Below, in pieces: positions 1 to 11,900 of a stretch of 64,000 nt of DNA (position 1 is its first letter; every line of letters starts with the position of its first letter). Source of the stretch: Arbacia lixula (taxonomy: Eukaryota; Echinodermata; Echinoidea; Arbacioida; Arbaciidae); NCBI GenBank assembly GCA_963669155.1, contig OZ022583.1, forward strand, positions 18,597,955-18,661,954, given 5' to 3'. A model generated the notes under the pieces. That model was not told where the DNA came from. It worked only from the letters and a program-made list of their open reading frames with translations, and did no database searches. Position numbers and translations under genes: made by a program.

Positions 1-565
1 TTCCTTTGAGCTGTTGTGTAGGGCAATCCTTGGGCAAGTTAAATATGGTTGTCAACTTGCCAGTGCCTATTTACCTAATTAAATTTGTGCCGTACTCTAT
101 GCAGACTGTTTTGCATTTTAACATTAGCCGTAAGTTACGTGTTACCTATTCCATGTGAACTAATTTACTAGTACTGGTAAATCTTGGCCTATTAGCCATT
201 TCTGTGAGAAAAATAAATCACAAATTTTCTTTGTATTAAAAAAGTTATTCTAGGACGCATTTTTATGTTTTAGGGCAGTAACAAAATGAATCTTGATTTT
301 TCTTGTTTCTTCCCCCCAAATACTGGAATCATTACAAACAATAATTTAAATTTCATTCAACATTAATCTAAATCTATAACAAACAAACCACAAATAATGC
401 AAACATTCAACTTAGGTTCAACGACAATGGTATAGATCTAATTTAAAAGTATTGGCTCTACTTACAATGTTTGTGATATTTAGAAAAAGAGAGTTAATAT
501 AATCCGGAAACTTAGCCCGACGAGGAGCCCCACACTTTAAGGCATGGGGTTCCTTGTAGGTCTAC
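1..565. other. AT-rich non-coding stretch
   Basis: I see no open frame, RNA gene or clear repeat boundary here. It is AT-rich and could be intergenic or an intron of the minus-strand gene whose exon lies at 4838-5632. Confidence 0.4.
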
Positions 566-569
566 TAGA

Positions 570-1704
570 AACTTAGGGTATTATGCACTTTACCGACTTG
601 AGTCCCACCTCTAGCAACGAGGTTAAGAAGGTTAGCAACGAGTGCCTGACGTCATCTAGATCAATCCCCGATGTGAACTGACTTGAGTGATTGGGTCCCT
701 ACAAGTTTTAGGTCGAGGTACGATTGCCATGGGTTTCTACAGCGACTCGCTAGTATCCAGAGTGTTTTGGGCGACGATATCCATCCGCTGAAACACCTAG
801 TTCCTTAAGATTCTACTCTACAAACTGTCCTAAATACCTTAAAATTAGGGTTAGGATAGCCAATTATGGGTCTTAGGTTTAGGGTTAGGGTTATGCCTAG
901 GTCTAGGTTTTTTTTTAAGGTCGAGCCAACGATTCATTTACCTTGAATTGTAAATCCGTCTTTCACACATCCAAATTCAATCAATTATCCAATTCATTAT
1001 CTCCTCTCCGACGGTTAAAAACCACTAGCACAAAAAGCAAAATGATCCCACAAGTTCCTCAAACATTGTTCTCTCCGCGATATTTATCGACGTGATCCAA
1101 TTGCAATAAACGACAACACAATTTCACCATAACAACATGATTTCCTGGACGATCGCTACGATTCTCGAACTGCCGTTTAGCTGGCAGCTTCCTTATAGGG
1201 CTTTAACACAGGAGTCAATGCAATGGAAAACATAGCGCGCATAGCGCGCAATCGCAGTCAACTACTATGGAAAAAAAGTGCGCATTACGCGCGTATTACG
1301 CTTGTCATAGACGCGCTGATGCCAAGCTCCATAGACTCACGTGTAAACTTTGGACTTTGATTACTTTTCATGTTTTTTCACCTGAAAATAGTTCCGGACT
1401 CTCAATCACTTAATAATGTTTTAGCTCCTCATTAATTAATTAATTGTTGTCGTGGGCTGATTTTTCAAACCTACTACAGCTAAAGCTGTAGTATAGGAGG
1501 GTTTGTTTTGCTGAGGAACCGTTTTTTCCACTTTTGAGGCCCCAAACCTGCCGTTTTTCCCGGTTTTGAGCCCTACCGGGCTCAAATCCTTTATAAGGAG
1601 GCCTCCGGCCTCCTTCAAGGTTTGGGGGCGGGGCCTACGGCCCCGCCCCCAAACCTTAACCTCGTTGTTAAGGCAAGTCGGTAAAGTGCATAATACCCGA
1701 AACT
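570..1704. mobile_element. Non-autonomous DNA transposon with ~30-55 bp terminal inverted repeats
   Basis: The left end (about 570-600) reads GGGTATTATGCACTTTACCG, and the same string occurs inverted at about 1673-1697. The similarity continues inward through CGAGGTTAA. No transposase frame is visible inside, so it is a non-autonomous copy. The interior has degenerate TTAGGG-like sequence (about 841-895), GCGCGC-rich sequence (about 1230-1320) and a chain of hairpins at 1477-1655. The superfamily is unknown because I cannot define a target duplication. Confidence 0.55.
1477..1655. repeat. Cluster of four consecutive hairpins
   Basis: Four inverted repeats follow one another: arms around CTACAGCT/AGCTGTAG near 1477-1494, TTGAGCCC/GGGCTCAA near 1565-1584, AAGGAGGCC/GGCCTCCTT near 1595-1615, and a perfect 17-bp stem with a TAC loop at 1619-1655 made of G/C-rich arms. 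They lie just inside the right end of the surrounding transposon. Confidence 0.75.
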
Positions 1705-1744
1705 TAGACTGAAAAATTAGTCTCTGTAAGCCAACTTACAATAA

Positions 1745-1832
1745 AAGATAAAATTTTTATTCAAATGAGCTAGAGATAAAATTTTTATGTAAATGAGCCT
1801 CCGAGATAAGATATTTATGCAAATGAGCTAAA
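1745..1832. repeat. Short tandem repeat, three copies of an ~30-bp AT-rich unit
   Basis: Three successive copies share AGATAAAATTTTTATG and AAATGAGC with small changes. Related AGATAAAA/TTTTATCT sequence appears inverted at about 2190-2245, so both may be parts of one decayed inverted-repeat element. Confidence 0.5.
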
Positions 1833-2442
1833 TCGGTATTCTGAAACGCACTTAGGAAAAAAAGTTAGAATAAAAGATAAAACTGCTCCCAAGCAATTTT
1901 ATCTCCAGACGTACGCGCCTAGGCCCATAGCATTACGTGCAAAAATAATTCGCGCATTCAGCTTTTTGCACACGTGCGCATCAAATGTAATAATGCGCGC
2001 TGATAGACATTGATGCGCAATGTCCCTTTCAGTTTCATGACATCACACCATCAGCTTGATGGTGTTAATGTATGCAAAAGACATCAAAGGACGTTTATTA
2101 CTGGCTGCCTCTGGGATAGGAGCGCAGGGCATGCGCTCATTAATATTGGTTAAAATCTTCCTAAAATATTTTTCGGAATACCAAAGATAAAATATTTTAA
2201 GGACATTGTATCTTAGGGGAGATAAAAATTTTATCTCTGTGGATTTTTGGAATACCCCCCCCCCCCTATGGTAGTCCAAAAGTGTAAAAAGACATTTGAT
2301 TAAAGAATGACCAGAATGAGATGGTTATTCCTGTCTACCAGAAACTAGGCCATGACCATGATTGCATAAAGTCTTCTCTCAAATAGCTTAATCTGCATTA
2401 TTCAAAAACATTATGGCAAAACGTGATGTTTGATACACACCA

Positions 2443-2583
2443 GTTTTTCTCTGTCAGATGTTACATTCCAACTCATCTGATTGCGCAGCTTGCTACCACT
2501 GCCATCCTTTCTTCTCTGGGCTCTCCGGCGAGTCAAGGGGCAGGCAACGGCGTCGTCTCCACTCGAATCCAGCTCACACTTTC
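2443..2583 (-). CDS. Possible minus-strand exon (weak)
   Basis: On the minus strand an open frame of about 47 codons runs from an ATGCAG acceptor-like site to a GTGTGT donor-like site. It reads MRKCELDSSGDDAV followed by an Arg/Lys-rich part (PLTRRRAQRRKDGSG). The patch is CpG-rich compared with its flanks and the codons look ordinary for coding DNA. A phase-0 junction to the exon at 4838-5632 is formally possible, but the acceptor has no good pyrimidine tract. I recognise no family; this may be chance. Confidence 0.15.
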
Positions 2584-2703
2584 GCATGTTCATCTGCATT
2601 TCACTACTACTGGGCGAACTTCAAATTATCACCATCACACTATTCAGGATCGCAGTCATTTGAGCCTGAGATGGAGCAGTATCCTTGCGAATTGCAACCT
2701 TAA

Positions 2704-3051
2704 TCAGCCGGAGTCAACTTAACTGGTGCCTTGGCCCCTGCCCTGGGCGTGTCATCCTCACTTTCCCTTCGAAGCTTCGAAGAAGTCGATAATCATACAA
2801 CTTTGGAGGCGTATATTGGCCCGCGTATCGGTTTACAAGATAACCGGCATGGTTGGGAGATCGAAAAGAGGCGCGTGCTTCGAAGGCGTGTTCGTTTCTA
2901 TGAAACGCGCACCTTCAGCGCGGCTTGTCCTCTGTTTCTTAGAAATAGAGAAGGAGAGCGCGGCGGCATCTGTTTGTAAACAATGAGATCGCGCATGTTG
3001 ACGTTGTTGTTGTTGCTGTTATTGATCGATAATCTCAATGACAATGGAAGG
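2704..3051 (+). other. CpG-rich patch with overlapping plus-strand frames
   Basis: Two plus-strand frames are visible. One covers 2704-2979, ends in a stop, and is continuous in frame with 2458-2703 apart from one TAA. The other starts at 2983, reads MRSRMLTLLLLLLLIDN (signal-peptide-like), and meets a GGGTAAAG donor-like site near 3050. Neither shows a recognisable domain. It could be a first exon plus promoter of an unseen gene, or a decayed gene. Confidence 0.15.
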
Positions 3052-3055
3052 GTAA

Positions 3056-4041
3056 AGATTAATCGGGGCTTTCCCGCCCTCATGGGGTCAACGCTTTGAA
3101 ATTGGGCATCTTTATTTTGAATTTTGAAGAAAGTAACGTGTCACATGTGCTCTACGTATTTTACATTGGCATTTTTACTTTATAATCTGTATATGTTTTG
3201 ATCGAGTGAAAATAAGATATAACGATAATTACTAACACACATTGATGTTACATACAGACTGCTAGACTCTGTACGTTGGTCTTGACACTTGACAGGTCCA
3301 TGATAGACAAGAACAAGCCGTAGAACAAGCCGTAAAAATATACACAGTTGCAATAGTTCATCGAAATGCGTACACGTACACTACAGCTCAAAGGAATTGG
3401 CACACGGAAAGGGAAAGGGAAGAAAGGGAAGGAGCAATTAAACCGCAGTATATTTTTTCAAGTTCAGCATGAAACATGACGCTTCAGCCTGTGTATATGA
3501 TATGATGGTTGGAAGGAACCAATTATGCAAAGATCAGTGGCATGTTGTAATCAACGAAAACGAAGTGATACGACTATATAGCGATATTACGACGTTATCA
3601 CATACATCAGATCATGTATCAACTAGGTGTTAACCATTTTTTGACCCTTTTGAAGAAAAGAAAGAAAAAATGGCTACTACTCGAACGATGCTGAAATGCA
3701 CACCATACAGTCAACGGATATCAAATTGTTTAGAAGAAAGTTTCGTGAATGGTATCAATTATCGTTTTTGTAATAATCCTTCAAATATTTAATGAGATTT
3801 TCATTTTTGGACAAATTTGGGTCTCAACATTTGAGTGTATCAGATAATAGATTCAGAATACAACAATAGCCGTTGTGCACATGTCAATCCGCAACGTCTT
3901 TTCTGCCAGAAGCATTATGAATTAGTAATGACACTGTACCGGCAGTTGCTAGTGAACGCACAACCAGACATGAGTATTGTTTATTGTTGTGTTCTGAATT
4001 CATTATCTAATACACACATATTTTGAGGTCCAAATAAGTCC
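3056..4041. other. Non-coding stretch, nothing recognised
   Basis: AT-rich sequence with no open frame of note, no tRNA-like box and no clear inverted-repeat ends. Confidence 0.4.
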
Positions 4042-4381
4042 AAATAGAAAAATAAGTTCCCAGTAATCTATGTAACATTATCCACTATAAACAAATTTCA
4101 CATTTGTTTGTCATTCAGATTCAATGGATGGTATGCACTTTGAATCTATTAGTTGTTGCTACTCGGACAAATCTCGGACAAGCTTTGGGGTTCCCATTGG
4201 TAGAGTATTGTTTGAACGGCGTGAATAAACTATTTTATTCACGCCGTTGGAATTTATGCCATTTTTCAAATTTTCGTCAAAATGATACTTTATTGCGGCA
4301 AACGAATGTGAAATTCGTTTTTAGTGGATAATTTTACATAGATTAGTGGGAACTTATTTTTCTAATTTACTAACCCTTTAA
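4042..4381. mobile_element. MITE, TTAAAGGGTTACTAAATT family, 5' end incomplete
   Basis: The right end reads TTTCTAATTTACTAACCCTT and the left part carries the inverted AGAAAAATAAGTTCCC sequence. The body (CCACTATAAACAAATTTCAC and a mirrored copy near the other end) matches the fuller copy at 21674-22235. The outermost bases of the left terminal repeat are missing. There is no coding sequence. Confidence 0.7.
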
Positions 4382-4755
4382 TGATGTGTACATTTCAGCT
4401 CCATTCGAGTTGAAACCTATTTTGTTTATCAGCATAGCTCCATGAATAGGTTGAGCATAAATGACAAATATATACAATGTATATATATTCGACATCTTAA
4501 TCTAATGTTGTGATCGACAGCGACGTAAACCATGCACATTTTAAAAAGTTTTGCTTGGGGTTCGTCACTTGGATTTGGAGGGTATGACGGCATAAATGTT
4601 ATTTGTAAACGGGTATATTGTTTGAAAGGAGAAGGGCGAATAAGATGAAGAACAAGAAGATGAAGAAGAGCAAGACGAGAGTGGGACGTATAGAGATTTG
4701 TGAGTGGAAGAGGGGGAGGAGAGCTTGGGAGAATAGTTAAGAGGGAGGGGAAGAC

Positions 4756-4783
4756 AAAGAGAGAGAATGAGAGAGAGAGAGAG

Positions 4784-4817
<34 letters not shown>
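4756..4817. repeat. (GA)n simple repeat
   Basis: Nearly pure GAGAGA, immediately downstream (in minus-strand terms) of the donor of the exon at 4838-5632. The open Leu/Ser repeat frame across it is a by-product of the dinucleotide repeat. Confidence 0.9.
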
Positions 4818-4821
<4 letters not shown>

Positions 4822-4837
4822 TGGGGAAAAGACTTAC

Positions 4838-5632
4838 GTCATCTTCGACGTCATCTTCGACATCATCTTCTTCCAACATGACCATTGGGGGTAACGCTTT
4901 CTGGTCGACGACGTGTAATTCACCGTCGATGTCGATGTCATCCTCATATTCGGGCTCATTCTTCGACTTCGAGTGACCCTTCCCGAAAAGCGACTTCAAG
5001 CTGAGCGGCATGAGACCGCCAAACGATCGACGATGGTGGTGGTCCTGGTAGTGGTGGTGGTGGTGGTCGTTCAAATTGTGTTTGGGATGCCTTTGCTCCT
5101 TCGACGGCAGACTGTGTGATCGTCCCTTGCCATGCTTCCCGACATTGCCACGGCCTTCGATAGATGACGGTGAACTCATTGCATCCGGAGTCGGCGGGTC
5201 CGACTGCGACCGCGTCAGGGGGTTCACCGAATATGGGTGTGACCTCACAGGCGTCGACACATTATATGCTGTCCACGGGTACCCGTTGGTTCCGAAATCG
5301 CCAATCGAGAACGACTTGCGATCACGGTCTTGGTGATCGGAGACAATCGGGCTAATGCTTTCGCTAGATGACCCGCTGAGATGTTGCCACTGTGGCATTT
5401 TGCTGTGGGAGGGACTGTTCTTCCTCGAGGCCGAATCGACATCGTCTTTATCGTCATCATCCTTGTCAAAGTCCACGTCGTAGTCACCGTGGAGCTCGAT
5501 CTCGAAGCTGAGTCGCTCCTCGTCCTCTTCTTCGACGCTGGTGCCGAGCAGGGACGAGTGCCGGTCTCGGTAGGATGAGAGCTTGCTCCGCCGGGTTCGT
5601 GCCGATACTCGAGTCATTGTCAGCCGATCCAT
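4838..5632 (-). CDS. N-terminal coding exon of an unrecognised acidic/Ser-rich protein (partial)
   Basis: A 265-codon exon on the minus strand begins at ATG 5632 in a strong context (CCAACATGG) and ends at GAC before a GTAAGT donor at 4836-4837, phase 0. The frame stays open upstream to a TAG, with an acceptor-like CTTACCCAG about 55 bp before the ATG, so the exon may carry spliced 5' UTR or be internal. The protein starts MDRLTMTRVSARTRRSKLSS. It has an acidic run (FDKDDDDKDDV) near residues 55-65, phosphosite-like SQSDPPTPDAM near 145-155, a His-rich stretch (DHHHHHYQDHHHRR) near 190-205, a small hydrophobic segment (SFGGLMPLSLKSLFGKG), and an acidic end (EEDDVEDDVEDD). It looks largely disordered. 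I do not recognise the family and do not see the following exon; the rest probably lies to the left of the window or in distant small exons. Confidence 0.6.
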
Positions 5633-5689
5633 GTTGGGTTCAGAGCCTTTACCGACCTCCAAAACTAGCTTCCCTGGTCTCTGGGTAAG

Positions 5690-8427
5690 TATGACCTATA
5701 CTATCGTCATGAGTTGCATATAAAGCTGGTTAAAGAAGAAACTACAAGGTGAAAATCCCAGAGGAGAGGCAAGTATGCAGATATTACCTTACTATATTTC
5801 GCGGTATACCGAAAATATCATGAATATGTACCACGGGCAGCATTCAAGACAGTCGGTCAGTTTAAGTGTGCAACAATTCAGATCATGTATAAATTATGTC
5901 GATTTGTCACCATAAACCACAAAATAATTCATAATCCTGACACATTGTCCATTGAATAAGAAGATAAATGTCCACACGGTGACGGGTTCTTGATGTGCTT
6001 ACATGTGTCTACATCAGCCATAAAATAAAACAAATAATTATTCCTCGTGACGAGATAAGTATATCAGAACATTGAAACGAAGATCCGGTGAAAATATGAA
6101 TGCACGCTTGCTAACCAACGTCGATCATAGTGCAACGGAATGTTCACAGCAACACGACTTCAAGCTCCCCATTGCATTTTTGCTTCGCGGTGGTGCAATA
6201 AACGTAATTCATATCATCAAAATACTTCCGAATATTCACGCATTATAAATGTACATATAAAAGTTATGGTGAAAAAAAGGAGCGTGCAGGGCCGGGTACG
6301 GCTCTTGAATGATGTTTCCACTCTAATGCATTATCACTATGGGACCGAGTAGTTGTGTGTTTCTTTCCATGTGTATTGTCTCCTGGAGGCTGAGTTGTTT
6401 GAATAGCATTGAATAGGGTGGTATGAATATGAGGATCAAAGTTTGAACTTGATCGTCAAATCGAAGAGCGTGTATATATCTAGAGGGGCATGTCGCCTAG
6501 TTGTCTTCCAGGCTTTAGGACATTTATATACCTGTATGCATGTGTAGTTTTGTGATTTATAGTTTGAATGTAGGGATAATTGTCTTAATTAAGTGAGTGA
6601 TTGTAATTAAATTTCACATCGTAATTTTAAGTACATGTATACAGTAGTATGCATGGTTGTTGTAAAGCGCTTAGAGAACATTCAGTTATTAAGCGCTATA
6701 TGAGCATCAATTTATTATCATTATAATTTACAATTCAAACTGAAATAATGGCATCACGTTGTGATGGAGGATTAAACATAGAGTCTAGTACTTACAAGAC
6801 TAGCCGCTCTTCCATTCTCCTCTTTTCTCCCTCCGTGCCGTAGAAGGAACCGAGAATGGTTAGTCTAATGCAGCCAGACTTGTTTATTGAATATCAAGCT
6901 TTAGACTTTTGAAAATGCCCAACAGCCTGAATACAAGGCTAAGGAGCATGGTACTGATACTCCGTGCATGGATGCGTAGGCAAGGAATGGCATGCTTGGA
7001 AAGTTTGCTCGAGATATGAATGCAAACATTATTGGGAAATCAAGCGAGTAATAAGCCCCATGTATCTACAAAAGATCAAGTTCCGAGCTTGATAGAAAGA
7101 AGGAATTCAGTTTTTGCTCAAGATTTGTTTCTTGTAACCGTGATTGATCCCTGATACGGCACACACATCCATCGAACTCATTACCAGCAGTGTGTTGCCA
7201 TGGATTATGGTATATTTATTATTAAACGGAATGGTACAAAACTATTGTTTGCTAAGTTGAACGTTAATTCTTAGCGTGTCGCGTGTTAATTTATTCACAA
7301 TAATACACGACTCCCATAGCAACAGTTTATCGGACACAGAAACTGTTACCTCATCCTGTGTCAGATAAAACCTTGCTCTGTTTGATTCAAACGGATCATT
7401 TTACTGGTGAAAAAAAGGACACCCAGTTCATGGCACAATACAAGTTAAATATGTGCTACACTGTAAATAGTTGTGTGTGTTTCTATGCTCTACTTGACCA
7501 CGCCCACCAGCTGTTCAGATAGTACGTGCACTGAGACGAATGAAAGAAACAGACACTGGGCGTGAACGGGTTAACAAAACAAAATAGCCGAATGGTCCTT
7601 ACGGCGGGCTACCATGATGAGTCAGATTAAACGAGACTCTTGTTCCCATATTGTCGTGTCTTGATCCGTGAACTAGAAATAGTTTGCGTGGTTAACTCAC
7701 TGTAGATTGCAGGTTCAAATCCCGTTTGTTTCCGAGATTTTTTTTTCTGACTTGTCATACTGGGTATGTGCCTAAAATGTCTTTGCAAATTAAAATACAA
7801 ATTTGTTGTGTATGCATCCGCAGTACAATACCTTGTGCGAGGCAAGAACACGCTCATTTTGAGAATGTGCGTTAGCCTACTAGGCAGAACTGTGACAATA
7901 AAACACATCTATACCCTGTTAGGGTTTTAGGTTTTCAAAACATATTTTAGGCCCCACTAGCATCATAAAAATTACACTTCAGAAGTTACTGAAAGTAGTT
8001 CACTCATTGTTGCCCAAATCAATTTGGAGGACTTTGATATAGCAATATGAACAGTTTGGTTACCATGATTACCGTCCAAATCGAGTTGATATGTGACAGT
8101 TTAGAGACTGTGATGTTTCAAGGTCATTAATGATATTGTAGACTTATGAATCAGTTGGATTCCATTGATAAATGGGACATAAAAGTGTTTCACTATAGTG
8201 TTTTACTATAACTACAACTGGCTGTCTCATGTTTGTGTTTATACCGGAACTAAAAGTCTGTGCGTGTTTGAATATACATCACGTGACATGTTTACACAGG
8301 TACATCTCGGCAATGTTTATTATATTTAAACAATTTGTTCTGATCTGATTTGTAAATCTGATCTGATATTTATTTGCTCCTTTATGCCAACGTCCGACGT
8401 GACGAAATGCCAATGTGACGATTGTGT
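5690..8427. other. Intergenic stretch with little structure
   Basis: No supported gene. It contains a LINE-like 3' tail (about 6640-6725) and a tRNA B-box-like GGTTCAAATCC near 7710 preceded by an A-box-like TAGCCGAATGG near 7585. That spacing is too long for an intact tRNA. The rest is AT-rich non-coding DNA that may include the promoter of the minus-strand gene at 4838-5632. Confidence 0.4.
6640..6725 (+). mobile_element. Probable 3' tail of a non-LTR (LINE/CR1-L2-like) element
   Basis: The sequence GTAAAGCGCTTAGAG, then ATTAAGCGCTATATGAG, then TTTATTATCATTAT is typical of 3' ends of CR1/L2-like LINEs and their SINE partners, which end in short ATT-rich repeats. No reverse transcriptase frame remains. 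Heavily 5'-truncated. Confidence 0.45.
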
Positions 8428-8636
8428 CGTGAGGAAAAGAAGAAAGAGACATCGTGTGTCGTAAGGAAAAGAAGAAAGAGACGTCGTGTGTCATGAGTAA
8501 AAGAAGAAAGAGACGTCGTGTGTCATGAGTAAAAGAAGAAAGAGACGTCGTGTGTCATGAGTAAAAGAAGAAAGAGACGTCGTGTGTCATGAGTAAAAGA
8601 AGAAAGAGACGTCGTGTGTCGTGAGGAAAAAAAGAA
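8428..8636. repeat. 32-bp tandem repeat array, about 6 units
   Basis: The unit contains AAAAGAAGAAAGAGACGTCG and GTGTGTCATGAG. Middle copies are identical and outer copies carry changes (GTGAGG, GTAAGG, ACATCG). Each unit includes the palindrome GACGTC. It ends in an AAG-rich run about 300 bp upstream of the TXNDC17 start codon. This is a minisatellite, not a CRISPR array: there are no unique spacers. Confidence 0.9.
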
Positions 8637-8935
8637 GAAGAAGAAGAAGACGAGAAGAAAGGAGAAAAACGGAAATATATCAAATATTCAATGAATGAGT
8701 GCAAATGATTGTTGGGGAAGGGACCCATAATTTCGCCTTGTTATCCTGGACCCCTTCCCCCCCCCCCCCCCACCCAACCCCCCTACCTCCTCCCCAACCT
8801 GCTTACCAACTTTTTCTGCCCCGCCCCTCTTTGGGAAATGAGCGCAACCTGTCGAATTTACGACGTGAGAGGGAGGTTGACGAATTAATGTTACTGTCAA
8901 AACTTTTTTCGAGGTGGAATCGTTCATCAAGAAAA

Positions 8936-11900
8936 ATGGTTATCAAGGAGAAGACGGAAGGGCTAGAAAGCTTTCTCCAACTTGTTGAGAAGTACAAAGG
9001 AAAGGAAGCTATATTTGCTCTCTTCTGTGGTGGAAAGAACAATGCTGGCGTCAGTTGGTGTCCCGATTGTGTTACAGGTATTTTCCAAATTAAGTTTATT
9101 TCAGTCCCGTCTATAGATAATACTGTTGCTGTATTGCCAGATAACGATGACAATGGGGTGCTAATGCACTTTGGTATCCCACATATATAATGCACATAAT
9201 GGGAGCGCTGCAATACTGATTGTCGTCAGCAGAAAGTGACCTAGAAATAATTTTTTTGGACGAATTAAGCAGCAAAAATTTTATCTAGGGTTAGGGTTAG
9301 GGTCAGGGCACCAGCTTCAAACTCCATAGGCCGTGTGTACGAAGTAAGGCAGAACGGCCTAGGCTATAATTTCAAATACGCATAACTATTTAATTTGGGT
9401 AAATAAAATGAAATCACTTGCAGGCCGTCTTCCTTGCACTAATTGGAATATGATTCGCAAATTAAAATGAAAGACATAATCTTTTACTCACAATTCTAAG
9501 TAGTTTTGCTAATCAGGTTTCACGACTCGTCAGCTTTCTAACCTCCGGAAAATATCGTGTAAAAGTTCGTAGCTCCCCCTAGCCCTTATTTGACACGTAA
9601 CGGGGAGGACGATAGTTGGCTCAGCGAAAGAAGTGCCGATAGCATGTTTGTAAACATCCAGGCTGTGCACACAATAGCCCTCGCGATATTATTTGTGCTT
9701 AAATGTTGTTACGATTTATAATTTAGAAATAAATGACAAAATCTCATTTAGTTGGCAGTTTTATTTATTTATATTCAATGACACACGCAAATGTTCATTA
9801 TAACCTGGGTACAATGTTTTTATTTTTTGTCTGCTACAAAACTTGACATATGGGCTTCTACAAATTACGAGCTTAATAATGCCATCAGACTTTGATAAAG
9901 ACTAGTCACGGCGGAAATTTCTTTTCGTATGCTAATAATGGTCATTCGACGTGTAAACATAGCGGAGAGCAGACGCTACTAAATAAGCTGAACGGGAATA
10001 AATCTTGGATTTTCTCCTAATGAATTGGTAAGCTGATATTATTTTTAAGGTTTGGGGGCATGGAATTAATGTATGAATCTTGGGAAGACTTTAAAACAGT
10101 CTAAGAATTCATGGTTTTGAAGTCACCACAATGTATGTGCACAATATCCACAATTCCCTATGGACCTGAACATGTGTATATATACAGCAAGTATATTACA
10201 CATGTAGCAGGTATGGGTCAGGGTTAGGTTTAGGGTCTAAATTCATAAAACTAGTGGGATACCAAAGTGCATTAGCGCCGACGATGGTCTGTGCGCTTGA
10301 TGGACATGATGATTGATGGAATGTACCGATCTGCCGATGCATGATGATTGTTATGTTACACTTATTTAAGCATCTGTCTTGGGCTGGGGTTTTATTTCGG
10401 GAGTGTGCCATTTAATCACTACCAAAAGTCGTAACTCGTAACATTGATCTACCTGCAAGTCACTAGAAATGATCTCTAGAAATGATATCACATAACTAGT
10501 AACACAATTCTATTAAAATGAAGAAATGGCAACATTAAAACAAGGAACACAACATTGACTGTCAACTAAAGAGAAATAAAATTGCCAGATCTTGTCATGA
10601 TAAGATTATAGATTGTAGTACTTGCTTATTTTGTTTATTTTCACAATGAGTCTCTGTTCATTTTCTGACTAGCTGAGCCAGTAGTGCAGAAAGGCTTGGA
10701 GTCTGCACCAGAGGATTCTGTGTTCATCTACTGCTCTGTCGGAGACAGAAATAAGTAAGTCATACAGTGCCTGGAGGGAATACACATAACCAGGGGTGGG
10801 CTTTTAAAGTTAAAGGGATAGTTCACGCTGGAATTATTTTGGTTTCAATAAAATAAGACATGCAGAAGAAACATATTAATGAAAGTTTGATGAAAATCTG
10901 TTACAAGAAAAGGAAGTTATTCAATGTTAAAGTTTTGATTTTGTGATGTCGCGTGCGAGGTGCTCTTCCATATGTTGTGTACTACTTTTTCCATAAATTG
11001 CCTTTTTTATGTTCTTTAATGAAGGAATACAGTATTTTCATAGCGATATGTTTATAAAAACATGTGTCTGATGATATATCAATCACACAGGTAAAATGGT
11101 AAATGTATTTTTGGGAAAATGGACTTTTCCCCCCAAAATTGTACAAAACATGGGAGAGCAAAAATCTAATAACTTTCTTTTCCTCTGACCGATTTTCGTC
11201 AAAACTTCACCTATATGTTTCTTTCATGTGTCTGCTTCTATTGAAACCAAAATAATCTCAGGATGAACTTTCCCTTTAACAGGAAAGTTACAGGTGGTGT
11301 GCAGAAAGCAACAAAGCAAGCAACATTGCAGCTCTCAGTAATAGCTAGAGCTGTTGCTGAATTGTTTAGTTCCACCAATGTGGAACTGCAGTTGCTGTCC
11401 ATACCACACTTCTTTTCACTAAGAGTCACATAATGCTTTGAGCCTTAGCATGGGACCATACAACTACCGAGTATTTATATGGGTGTGAAAGAGACACATC
11501 ATCGAAGAACAATAACTTCAACAATGAAGTCGACTCTAACCACAATGCAACTGTAACCCACTAGAGGCACTATATGTGTTCTGACCCTGCCTATGGAATT
11601 GGAGTGAACACTAGACCAAAACATTACCTTTGCGTGAAGTGTTCCCATGGGAATGGGGTTATGTTGTCAGAATATGTGAATGGGCAAGTATGCACATATA
11701 TGCTCTGATTATTATGAAGTATTAAGGATTGCAATGAAGTTCCTGGGATACTAACAAAAGTGTTCATGTTCCACATTAATAAACTTCATGTGATAGGGAT
11801 CAACATAAAGTGATCAGATGTACCGGGTAATTAAAATGATTATTGATGCAAATTGCTTAGATACAATATCATGGAGATAAAGCCTAGAAAATATCTTGTA

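Noticed and set aside
7580-7740. tRNA gene
   Set aside because: A B-box-like GGTTCAAATCC is present, but the possible A box is about 125 bp away and no cloverleaf can be drawn; at most a tRNA-derived SINE fragment.
8428-8636. CRISPR-like array
   Set aside because: Repeats are head to tail with no unique spacers, in a eukaryotic genome.
8803-9213. 136-codon minus-strand frame
   Set aside because: Antisense shadow of TXNDC17 exon 1 and its leader; the plus strand carries the thioredoxin motif.
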